From contig OX639973.1 of NCBI GenBank assembly GCA_951828385.1, positions 1,426,001-1,490,000 of the forward strand: DNA of 64,000 bases, written 5' to 3'. Positions 17,252-25,302 of the stretch are shown here, in pieces (positions within the stretch are counted from its first letter, which is position 1; each line of letters begins with the position of its first letter). Source of the DNA: an uncultured Poribacteria bacterium. Its GTDB lineage: Bacteria; Poribacteria; WGA-4E; WGA-3G. A program made the position numbers and the translations under genes. The notes under the pieces are model-generated. The model made no database searches, was not told the origin of the DNA, and saw nothing but the letters and a program-made list of their open reading frames with translations.

Positions 17252-18406
17252 GTGAAGCCTAGCCTTTTTAAACCTACTTTGCTTGGCAATGTACTGAAAT
17301 TCTTCAATGGTAAATCCATAAAGCCTGGAGGTGATGGAGAGTATCCAGTTTATGGCTCGAACGGTTTGATTGGACGAAGTTATGAATATACACATCAAAA
17401 CGGCTTGATTATTGGTCGTGTCGGGGCATATTGCGGAGCAATCAAACACTGCAAGACGCATTTTTGGGCTTCAGACAACACGATTGTGGTACAACCGAAA
17501 GATATTTCGTTTGACATTGAGTATATTTACTACTTGCTTGTAGGATTAAACTTAAATCGTTATGCAGGAGGGTCTGCACAACCACTATTAACACAGACTG
17601 TTATTCGACAAGTACCAACCTCAATACCTCCACTTCCCACGCAAACCCAAATCGCCAACTTCCTTGGCCGAAAAACCGAACAAATTGACGAACTCATCCG
17701 CATCAAAGAACGACAGATAGAACTGCTGCAGGAACAACGCACCGCCTTGATAAATCAGATTGTGACAAAGGGACTTGCCCCGAATGTGGAGATGAAACCG
17801 TCGGGCGTGGAATGGATTGGGGAAATACCAGCACATTGGACAATAGAGAAAATAAAACACGCTGCAACTCTCGTAAGTGAAAAATCTACCCCTGAGACAG
17901 AAGCCATAAAAATTTCACCTGAAAATGTTGAATCGGAAACCGGTAAAGTCCTGGATTTTTATAGTTCTTATGATGCAGTTGGTGTAAAATTTCAAGATGG
18001 GGATGTGCTATTTAACAAAATTCGTGTCTATCTCAACAAGGTAGTCTTTGCAAAATATGATGGGTACTCTCTTGGTGAAATGATAGTCATAAGACCTACT
18101 TTACAATGTATGGGTAAATATCTTTTCTATTTAATGCTATCTAATCGCTTCATTAGATACTGCGATTCTATATCTTACGGGGCAAAAATGCCACGGACAG
18201 CTATTGGTGATATTCTGAATGCAAAAATTCCTATACCTTTAGATCAGGAGAAGCTCCGAATCGCCAGCTTCCTTGACCGCAAAACCCAACAGATTGACGA
18301 ACTGATAGCAACAGAGCAGCGAAAAATTGAACTCCTCAAAGAATACCGGCAATCCCTCATCTCCGAAGCGGTGACCGGCAAGATAGATGTCCGAAACAAA
18401 GTTTAG
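17252..18406 (+). CDS. hsdS: Type I restriction-modification specificity subunit
   Basis: It has two target recognition domains, each followed by a long conserved helix: IANFLGRKTEQIDELIRIKE...LINQIVTKGL, then IASFLDRKTQQIDELIATEQ...SLISEAVTGKI. This is the two-half HsdS layout that recognises a bipartite sequence. I prefer the GTG at 17252 (VKPSLFKPTLLGNVLKF) because GGAGG lies 9 nt upstream. The in-frame ATG at 17168 lies inside the palindromic element and adds 28 unlikely residues. Which DNA sequence is recognised cannot be read from the protein. Separated from hsdM by inserted genes and remnants. Confidence 0.9.
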   Translation: MKPSLFKPTLLGNVLKFFNGKSIKPGGDGEYPVYGSNGLIGRSYEYTHQNGLIIGRVGAYCGAIKHCKTHFWASDNTIVVQPKDISFDIEYIYYLLVGLNLNRYAGGSAQPLLTQTVIRQVPTSIPPLPTQTQIANFLGRKTEQIDELIRIKERQIELLQEQRTALINQIVTKGLAPNVEMKPSGVEWIGEIPAHWTIEKIKHAATLVSEKSTPETEAIKISPENVESETGKVLDFYSSYDAVGVKFQDGDVLFNKIRVYLNKVVFAKYDGYSLGEMIVIRPTLQCMGKYLFYLMLSNRFIRYCDSISYGAKMPRTAIGDILNAKIPIPLDQEKLRIASFLDRKTQQIDELIATEQRKIELLKEYRQSLISEAVTGKIDVRNKV

Positions 18407-18533
18407 CCCCTATTTTTTCTTTTCTGATTCGGCGTGCGATACAGGATCATTCAATTGTCCGTTTTTGGGTGTTGTCCTTTTCGCAGGTGTTAATACTTAA
18501 TATATGTTATGCTTTAAAACAAACCGCAGAAAT

Positions 18534-18571
18534 TTTCGCAGCATTTCGCTAGATTTCGCAGCATTTCGCTA
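18534..18571 (+). promoter_or_regulatory. Two 18-bp direct repeats, period 20 bp (possible operator)
   Basis: TTTCGCAGCATTTCGCTA occurs at 18534-18551 and again at 18554-18571. The 20-bp period is about two helical turns, and the pair lies just upstream of a promoter-like sequence, which suits a cooperative regulator. Confidence 0.65.
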
Positions 18572-18578
18572 TATATCG

Positions 18579-18607
18579 TTGATTTTTCGGTATTTCTATG
18601 TTATACT
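18579..18607 (+). promoter_or_regulatory. Promoter-like site before the Rpn-tail ORF and hsdR
   Basis: TTGATT (18579-18584), a 17-bp spacer and TATACT (18602-18607). It would give a transcript starting ~20 bp before the ribosome site of the small ORF at 18635 and running into hsdR. Confidence 0.6.
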
Positions 18608-18634
18608 TTTCAAGATCATAAGGAGTTAGAAACG

Positions 18635-18871
18635 ATGGCACAGACAACAGCCGAGTTTCTCATAGAACAAGGCAAAGCAGAAGGCAAACAGGACGCGGTC
18701 CTCAAACTTTTGCGGCTCCGATTTCAGCACGTGCCAGAAGTGCTTTCACGTGAAATCAGTAACATCCACAACCTAACATTCCTCGACATACTCTTAGAAC
18801 AAGCCATGACAGCGCAAAGTTTAGAGGAAATAGATACGCAGTTCTCCTTAGAGTCTCCTCGAAACGATTGA
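18635..18871 (+). CDS. Small protein resembling the C-terminal tail of Rpn/PD-(D/E)XK proteins
   Basis: 78 residues, preceded by AAGGAG. The sequence AEFLIEQGKAEGKQDAVLKLLRLRFQHVPEVLSREI...LEEID looks like the helical DUF4351-like tail that ends many Rpn-family nucleases, without the nuclease domain. Short Rpn tail proteins made alone have been described as inhibitors of the full-length nuclease in other bacteria, but there is no full-length partner in the window. It is probably cotranscribed with hsdR 74 bp downstream. It could equally be a decayed gene. Confidence 0.65.
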   Translation: MAQTTAEFLIEQGKAEGKQDAVLKLLRLRFQHVPEVLSREISNIHNLTFLDILLEQAMTAQSLEEIDTQFSLESPRND

Positions 18872-18945
18872 TAGGATGATGACCCGGAGTTACGTGATCC
18901 CTATGATGCAGCGACAACCCTCATCTACTTAACGAGATTTAGACC

Positions 18946-21930
18946 ATGCTGAGGTATACAGAGACAGATTTTGAAGATCACATCGAAGAACACCTGAACC
19001 GATCTGGCTACCGGGTGTTACAATCTTATCACTACGATAAACCCCTCTGCCTGATACCTAATGAGACACTACAGTTCATTCAGAACACGCAACCGGAAAC
19101 ATATCAGAAATTAGAACGCCAGTATGGAGAGGATACACCTGCTAAACTCCTTGATCGTATAAGCAAACAGATTGCAAGTCGCGGGGTATTGGACGTATTG
19201 CGGCAAGGTGTCAAGGATCGGGGTTGTGATTTTACGCTGACCTACTTCCTCCCATCAAGTGGTATGAACCGCGACCATCAACGGCTCTACGCGCAGAACC
19301 GATTCTCCCTCATTCGACAACTGCATTACTCAGAACGGAACGAGAAATCGCTCGATATGGCCCTGTTTCTCAACGGTCTGCCCTTGGTAACGATAGAGCT
19401 AAAGAACAGCCTCACCGATCAGACGGTGACAGATGCGGAGAAACAGTACCGGACATCTCGGGATCCAAGGGAACCGTTGTTTAAATTCAAGCGGTGTCTG
19501 GTGCACTTCGCAGTCGGCAACGAGAAGGTTTCCATGACAACGCACTTGCAGGGTAGCAAGACACGCTTCTTTCCATTCAACAAGGGCATTGAAAACCCTG
19601 TGAACTCGAACGGTCATAAGACTGCCTATTTATGGGAAGACATCCTACACCCCGATAACCTCATGGCGTTAATCAACAACTTCATCTATGAGCAGGAGAC
19701 CACAGAAAAGGTTTACGATGACAAGATTAGTGCGGTGAGAGATGAAAAATCTCGTGTCCTCGTTTTCCCGCGATACCATCAACTTGATGTGATTCATCAA
19801 TTGGAAAAGGCTATCAAGAAAGAGGGAGTTGGAAATAACTACCTCATCCAACACACTACAGGAAGTGGGAAGTCAAACTCCATCGCGTGGTTGGCGCATC
19901 TGCTGACGCATCTGTACCGTTCCGCAACCGATACCAATCGGATTTTCGACTCCGTCATCGTAGTGACAGATCGGCGCATACTTGACAAGCAACTTCAGGA
20001 CACAATCAAGCAGTCGGAACAGGTCGCAGGTGTAGTGCATCCCGTCGTCAAGAACTCGGCACAACTCAGAGGTTACCTTGAATCCGGCAAAAGCATAATT
20101 ATCTCAACGATTCAGAAGTTCAGCGTGATTGCCGAGGAGATCGGCAAACTTAAAAGCAAGAAATTTGCTGTGATTATTGATGAAGCACACTCCTCACAGA
20201 GCGGTGAAGCAGCAAAAAACCTTAGAGTTTCGCTCTCAAAAGGGATAGAGGAAGACGTAGAAGATGATGACCCCGACGAGATAGAATCAGGTATAGACGC
20301 TAAAATCCTTGAACAGATGGAACAACGCCGAATGCAGGAGCATATCTCCTATTTCGGTTTCAGCGGCACACCGAAAAACAAGACATTAGAACTGTTTGGA
20401 CACAAGAACGAGGAAGGGATATTCACCCCGTTTCACACCTATTCCATGCACCAGAGTATCAGTGAAGGATTCACGCTCGACGTGCTGCAGAACTACACCA
20501 CCTTTAAGAGATATTTTCAACTCGTCAAAAACGTCTCGGAGGACAGAGAATACGAAAAGGCGCGAACACTCCGAGCACTGACCAATTACGTTGACCTGCA
20601 ACCCCATAGCATTGAAACCAAGACCCGGATTATCTTGGAACACTTCACCGAACACACCGCAAAGACAATCGAAGGGAAAGGACGCGCGATGCTGGTTACG
20701 CCGTCTCGACTGCACTGCGTCAGATATAAACGGGAATTTGATAAACAGATGCGGGAGATGAGACTGCCTTACGGGTGTCTGGTAGCCTTCAGCGACACAG
20801 TGCACGACACCGACAACGGGCAGGACTACACGGAAAACGGAATGAACGCGTTGCCACCAAGTACTTCCACTGCACATAGCTTCAAGGATCCGCAGTATCG
20901 GATTCTAATTGTCGCGAGCAAGTTTCAGACCGGTTTCGATGAGCCGATGCTACACACAATGTACGTCGATAAGCGGTTAGACGGGCTGCAATGTGTCCAG
21001 ACCTTGAGCCGTCTGAACCGTGTCGCCACCGGTAAAACCGATACGCTGGTGCTTGATTTCGTGAATGAACCGGAGCAGGTGCAGGAAGCGTTTCAGCAAT
21101 ACTATCAGACCACAACACTCGCGGAGGAGACCGACCCAAACCTATTGTATGACCTACAGAGTGAATTGGAGGGTTTTGGGCTCTACGATAAGGCGACCAT
21201 TGATGAATTCTGTCTTATCTTTTATGACCCTGACCAGCCTGACGAATTGCTACAAGGCGTTCTTGATGGTGTTGTTGAGCAGTGGGCAGCACTTGAAAGA
21301 GATGACAGAGAGGAATTTCGTTCCACCTTGCAGAGTTATATTCGCCTCTACGGATATATTTCACAGTTGATAACCTTCACCGATGTGGCGTTGGAGAAGT
21401 TGTATATCTTTGGGCGCAGTCTCAACAAGAAACTCCCGAAACGGGAACACTCCGATTTACAAGGGCTCCTCGATTCTGTAGATTTGGATTCCTTCCGTGT
21501 GCAGCGCATACATGACAGTCTACAACTGCCCCTTGAACCGGAGGATAGTGAGGTTCCAGGGATTGGCGGCGATGTCGCTACCGTCAGGGACCCTGAGCAG
21601 GATTTCCTCTCCAATATCCTTGACGCGCTGAACAGTGCCCATCACACAGATTTCACACCGGGAGATAAGGTTGACATCGCAACTATTCACCAAAAAGTGC
21701 AGGAAAACGAGGAACTTCGGCAGGTGATTGAAGGCGATAATACGGAGACCAATAAACGGTATAAGTTTGATCAGGTATTTGATGACATTTTACACGGTTT
21801 TATCAATAGTAAGTTCGATCTCTTCAAGAAATTATCACAACCAGAAATCAAGGCGGATCTCAAGCGTCAACTCTATCAAGCCTATCGTGAGCAACAGCCC
21901 TCCAATCTTGATTCAGACAACCCTTCATAA
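18946..21930 (+). CDS. hsdR: Type I restriction endonuclease subunit
   Basis: 994 residues. The N-terminal nuclease core ends in LPLVTIELKN (E-x-K at ~151-153). An SF2 translocase follows, with Walker A HTTGSGKS (~303-310), DEAH (~412-415), FSGTPKN, and the motif V/VI region ASKFQTGFDEPMLHTMYVDKRLDGLQCVQTLSRLNR. A helical C-terminal domain would bind HsdM. Length and motifs are complete, so the subunit looks functional. It completes the type I system with hsdM and hsdS despite the inserted cassettes. Confidence 0.95.
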   Translation: MLRYTETDFEDHIEEHLNRSGYRVLQSYHYDKPLCLIPNETLQFIQNTQPETYQKLERQYGEDTPAKLLDRISKQIASRGVLDVLRQGVKDRGCDFTLTYFLPSSGMNRDHQRLYAQNRFSLIRQLHYSERNEKSLDMALFLNGLPLVTIELKNSLTDQTVTDAEKQYRTSRDPREPLFKFKRCLVHFAVGNEKVSMTTHLQGSKTRFFPFNKGIENPVNSNGHKTAYLWEDILHPDNLMALINNFIYEQETTEKVYDDKISAVRDEKSRVLVFPRYHQLDVIHQLEKAIKKEGVGNNYLIQHTTGSGKSNSIAWLAHLLTHLYRSATDTNRIFDSVIVVTDRRILDKQLQDTIKQSEQVAGVVHPVVKNSAQLRGYLESGKSIIISTIQKFSVIAEEIGKLKSKKFAVIIDEAHSSQSGEAAKNLRVSLSKGIEEDVEDDDPDEIESGIDAKILEQMEQRRMQEHISYFGFSGTPKNKTLELFGHKNEEGIFTPFHTYSMHQSISEGFTLDVLQNYTTFKRYFQLVKNVSEDREYEKARTLRALTNYVDLQPHSIETKTRIILEHFTEHTAKTIEGKGRAMLVTPSRLHCVRYKREFDKQMREMRLPYGCLVAFSDTVHDTDNGQDYTENGMNALPPSTSTAHSFKDPQYRILIVASKFQTGFDEPMLHTMYVDKRLDGLQCVQTLSRLNRVATGKTDTLVLDFVNEPEQVQEAFQQYYQTTTLAEETDPNLLYDLQSELEGFGLYDKATIDEFCLIFYDPDQPDELLQGVLDGVVEQWAALERDDREEFRSTLQSYIRLYGYISQLITFTDVALEKLYIFGRSLNKKLPKREHSDLQGLLDSVDLDSFRVQRIHDSLQLPLEPEDSEVPGIGGDVATVRDPEQDFLSNILDALNSAHHTDFTPGDKVDIATIHQKVQENEELRQVIEGDNTETNKRYKFDQVFDDILHGFINSKFDLFKKLSQPEIKADLKRQLYQAYREQQPSNLDSDNPS

Positions 21931-22033
21931 ACCATAAGGCTACCGAAAAAATAAAAGGGAATCATCCCTCAATGCAACGAAGTAACAAATTCTGCCTATA
22001 CATGGCAGGATTTGTGTCGCGTTACATTTTTCT

Positions 22034-22062
22034 TTGTAATTTCGGAAGAAATTTAGTATACT
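22034..22062 (+). promoter_or_regulatory. Promoter giving a near-leaderless acyltransferase transcript
   Basis: TTGTAA (22034-22039), a 17-bp spacer and TATACT (22057-22062). Transcription would start around 22069, one to three bases before the ATG at 22071, and no Shine-Dalgarno sequence is present. Confidence 0.6.
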
Positions 22063-22070
22063 ATTTAACA

Positions 22071-22943
22071 ATGAAAGATTGGTATTATTCGTTTGCTGCC
22101 AAATTGATCGGATTCTGTGTATCTCGACTGCCGCGTCCTATAGCACTCGCTATCGGCGGCGGGTTGGGAACGCTTGTATTTTGGATCGCCTCCCAATATA
22201 GAGAATTGGCGTGTGAACATTTACGGTGTAGTTTGACGCTCTCGGATGAATGCTGTACCAGAACAATCGCTAAACAGTGCTTCCAACATCTCGGCAAGAC
22301 TGTCGTAGAGTTTATGCAGTTTCCTCGTTTGGGGAGCAAGCAAATCCAGCGATACGTCACTTTTGAAGGGATTGAGCATGTAGAGCAGGCACTCGCACAA
22401 GGCAAAGGCGCGATTATTTTAACAGGGCATTTCGGGAATTGGGAACTTCTCGCCGCCAGTATTTCGGCGACAGTCGCTCCGCTGACCCCGATTGTTCGCG
22501 AATTGCGTTCGCCGCGTTTAAACGCCCTGGTCTCGCATTACCGAGAAAAAGCCGGGTATGCAACTATTGACCGAGATACGGGGATACGTCAAGCCCTTCG
22601 ATGCCTCAGACGCAATGAGTTGCTCGGCATCGTCGCCGATGTTGATACGACTGTCAGCGGCGTTTTTGTCGACTTTTTTGGCAGGCGCGCCTATACACCC
22701 TATAGTCCGGTTGCTATTGCCCTCAAAACAGGGGCGGCAATATTACCGACGTTCATTATTCGTCAACCCGACGGTTCGCATCGCGCAGTCATTGAACCGC
22801 CTTTGGCGTTGAAACGGACGAGCACGAAAGAGAATGACCTTGTTGTCAATACACAAAAATTCACGAAAATTATTGAAGCCTATATCCGACAGTATCCTGC
22901 GCAATGGATTTGGATGCATCGACGGTGGAAAACACAGAATTAA
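22071..22943 (+). CDS. lpxL: Lipid A acyltransferase, LpxL/HtrB family
   Basis: A membrane-anchored acyltransferase that adds a secondary acyl chain to lipid A. The catalytic HX4E motif is GHFGNWELLAA (H120, E125), followed by RELRSPRLNALVSHYREKAGY and the PTFIIRQPDG segment. The C-terminal QYPAQWIWMHRRWK is typical. Start set at the ATG 22071 (MKDWYYSFAAKLIGF) rather than 22072 minus 33 codons, because the extra N-terminus is unlike the family and would overlap the promoter. First gene of a probable envelope operon with lptC, lptA and lptB. Confidence 0.88.
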   Translation: MKDWYYSFAAKLIGFCVSRLPRPIALAIGGGLGTLVFWIASQYRELACEHLRCSLTLSDECCTRTIAKQCFQHLGKTVVEFMQFPRLGSKQIQRYVTFEGIEHVEQALAQGKGAIILTGHFGNWELLAASISATVAPLTPIVRELRSPRLNALVSHYREKAGYATIDRDTGIRQALRCLRRNELLGIVADVDTTVSGVFVDFFGRRAYTPYSPVAIALKTGAAILPTFIIRQPDGSHRAVIEPPLALKRTSTKENDLVVNTQKFTKIIEAYIRQYPAQWIWMHRRWKTQN

Positions 22944-22965
22944 CCGCATTTTCATAGGGTTGTTT

Positions 22966-23514
22966 ATGTGTTTGCTGCTCAGTGTAACGTGTTGTAGAAG
23001 CACAGAAACCCCAGTCAGCGCGCCTGATGATTCTGTAGAAGCGGTCCCAAAGCAGAAACTGGACAGATTTTCTACACAACACACCGAGGCAGGTGTCCTT
23101 AAATGGACGCTTGTCGGGGATACTTCAACATTCCACGGAAGTTACATCGACGTGGAAAATCCGACTGTCCAGATTTTTGAAGACGGCGTTGTTTCTATTA
23201 CCTTGAATAGCCAGAAAGGCAGACAGTTTCTCAACGGCACTAAGAAGGACAGTCTGCACCTGACAGGGAAGGTCGTCGGTGTCAGTAAAGATGGAAAACT
23301 GTTTACTGAAATACTCCATTGGCAGAATCTCGCAGGTCGGTTGTATGCTCCGGATGAAGCCACAGTCGTGCGTGGAGATTCTACCTGGGTCGGAACAGAA
23401 ATGTTAGCGAATCCGACGCTTGAAACTATAAAAATGAAAAATAATCGATTCAACCTTTATCCTAAAGATGAGAAAGCCCATGAACATCATAAAACCCCAA
23501 TTGAACCAGAGTAG
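22966..23514 (+). CDS. lptC: LPS export protein LptC
   Basis: A short N-terminal hydrophobic segment (MCLLLSVTCCRST) precedes a periplasmic beta-jellyroll: GVLKWTLVGDTSTFHGSYIDVENPTVQIFEDGVVSITLNSQKG, then SLHLTGKVVGVSKDG. This is the LptC pattern. LptC bridges the inner-membrane LptBFG transporter to LptA. I prefer the ATG at 22966; an upstream in-frame start at 22834 would overlap the acyltransferase gene. Its 3' end overlaps the lptA start, supporting cotranslation. Confidence 0.82.
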   Translation: MCLLLSVTCCRSTETPVSAPDDSVEAVPKQKLDRFSTQHTEAGVLKWTLVGDTSTFHGSYIDVENPTVQIFEDGVVSITLNSQKGRQFLNGTKKDSLHLTGKVVGVSKDGKLFTEILHWQNLAGRLYAPDEATVVRGDSTWVGTEMLANPTLETIKMKNNRFNLYPKDEKAHEHHKTPIEPE

Positions 23515-24412
23515 GCGTGGACGTAGATCTCAAATCCACAAATTTTGTAATCTTTGTGTGTACGCAGGCTTCTTGACACTCTTTGTCTGCCTTGCCGCTC
23601 TAACGCTGAGTGCGGAGGATACAGAGACAGATGAGCGTTCTTCAGCCACTAAGGGTACGGAAACGCAAACGACAGAGAACACCGCACAGAAGGCTGCCCC
23701 TGCTGAAGATACGGGGGGCCCGGTAGAAGTCGATAAAGAACAAATCACCGGTACCTCGAACAGAATGGAGAGATATGATAAGGAAGGTATAACGATTCTT
23801 ATCGGCGAAGCCAAGACGGTCCGGTATGACGCACAAGGTGTTGAAATCGGGTTTCTCAACGCTGATAAAATTACGATGAAGAGTGACCCTGAAACTGACA
23901 CAACAATGGAAATTATCGCTGAGGGCAACGTAGAAATCCGTGATCAAGATATCTTCGCTACCTGTGACCATGCTATCATGAACAATCTGACGAATACCGT
24001 TACGCTCAAAGAGAATGTCGTCGTCTTACAAAACAAGGATAGACTGGAAACCAAACTTTTCACTTTCAATCGGACAACCGGTAAACAGACGGGCGAAGGC
24101 GGCGTTAAATTCAAAGTTAGCATTACGCAAGCGGCACCGATAAGCACAGAAACGGATGAGAATACCGAAAACAGTGAGCAGACTGGCGAAGAAAAAACTG
24201 ACGCAACCGCGCCTGAGAAAACAGAAACCAAGGCTGAAGAAGACAAAAAAGACACGGATGCCGAGGCGGAAAATGCAGACGCGGAAGAGAAATCTGATGC
24301 AGACACTGGAGACGCTGGAGACGCGGATTCCGAAGAAAAGACGGATACAGATACTGAAAATTCCGATGACGCTGATGCAGACGCTGAAACGGATGAATCC
24401 GAAAACGATTAA
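23468..24412 (+). CDS. lptA: LPS transport periplasmic protein LptA/OstA-like, with acidic tail
   Basis: A signal peptide (~30-50) is followed by an OstA beta-taco domain: ITGTSNRMERYDKEGITILIGEAKTVRYDAQGVEIGFLNADKITM, AEGNVEIRDQDIFATCDHAIMNNLTNTVTLKENVVVLQNKD. LptA bridges the periplasm carrying LPS. The last ~95 residues are a low-complexity Glu/Asp/Thr-rich tail not found in typical LptA, which is odd and may bind cations or interact with an assembly factor. An alternative ATG lies at 23480. Confidence 0.83.
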   Translation: MRKPMNIIKPQLNQSRRGRRSQIHKFCNLCVYAGFLTLFVCLAALTLSAEDTETDERSSATKGTETQTTENTAQKAAPAEDTGGPVEVDKEQITGTSNRMERYDKEGITILIGEAKTVRYDAQGVEIGFLNADKITMKSDPETDTTMEIIAEGNVEIRDQDIFATCDHAIMNNLTNTVTLKENVVVLQNKDRLETKLFTFNRTTGKQTGEGGVKFKVSITQAAPISTETDENTENSEQTGEEKTDATAPEKTETKAEEDKKDTDAEAENADAEEKSDADTGDAGDADSEEKTDTDTENSDDADADAETDESEND

Positions 24413-24537
24413 GCCATCGTGAAAAAAATATAAGAAGAACCACATTGTACGAAATATAAGGGGCAATTGGTCTCTGCTTTTCATCAGATTGACCTAATCG
24501 GTTAATCATAACAGCGGGAACACCATAGTTAAATATT

Positions 24538-25278
24538 GTGGCAATAGAATTACAAGCACACAGACTCGTAAAACGTTATACAAAGAACGGTCCTATTGTT
24601 GTTAATGAAGTGAGTCTATCGGTACAACAGGGTGAAGTTGTCGGGCTGCTCGGGCCCAACGGCGCGGGCAAATCAACGACGTTTTACATGGTCGTCGGAC
24701 TGATTCGCCCCAATTCAGGGAGAATCACCTATGCCGATAAAGACATCACCTTCTATCCGATGTATAGACGGGCGCGGCTCGGCATCGGTTATCTGGCACA
24801 AGAGACATCGATTTTCCGTAAATTGACGGTTCAACAGAACATTGAGGCGATCCTTGAGGCACAAAGCGTGCCTAAATCCGAACGCGGACCTCGTATCCAT
24901 GAACTGACAGACGAACTCGGCATCTCAAACCTGTTACCACGCAAGGCATACACACTATCTGGGGGGGAGTGTCGCCGGGCGGAAATAGCACGAGCCCTCG
25001 CGGCACAACCGGATTTCATTCTGCTTGATGAACCGCTTTCTGGAATAGATCCCATTGCCGTCGCAGACATTAAGCAGCTCATCTTGCATTTACGCGACCG
25101 CAACTTGGGAGTACTCATTACGGATCACAACGCCGCTGAAACGCTTGACATCGTTGACAGGGCATACATCATCGTTGATGGAAAAATCACGCTCGCGGGA
25201 ACACCTACAGAACTTGTTAATGACCCAACAGCAAGAGACCTCTATTTTGGACACAATTTCTCCTATCGGGTAGAGTAG
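24538..25278 (+). CDS. lptB: LPS export ABC transporter ATPase LptB
   Basis: A 246-residue ABC ATPase with GTG start. Walker A GPNGAGKSTTFYMV, Q-loop EETSIFRKLTV region (AQETSIFRKL), signature LSGGECRRAEIARAL, Walker B FILLDEPLSGIDP and switch His (ITDHN). The AQETSIFRKLTV stretch and downstream rpoN are typical of lptB. It energises LPS extraction from the inner membrane with LptF/G, which are not in this window. Confidence 0.93.
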   Translation: MAIELQAHRLVKRYTKNGPIVVNEVSLSVQQGEVVGLLGPNGAGKSTTFYMVVGLIRPNSGRITYADKDITFYPMYRRARLGIGYLAQETSIFRKLTVQQNIEAILEAQSVPKSERGPRIHELTDELGISNLLPRKAYTLSGGECRRAEIARALAAQPDFILLDEPLSGIDPIAVADIKQLILHLRDRNLGVLITDHNAAETLDIVDRAYIIVDGKITLAGTPTELVNDPTARDLYFGHNFSYRVE

Positions 25279-25302
25279 CAACGTGCAGCAACACCGAAGG
25301 AG

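Noticed and set aside
20386-20877. 163-codon antisense ORF within hsdR
   Set aside because: hsdR motifs are continuous on the plus strand here. The antisense frame has no recognisable domain.
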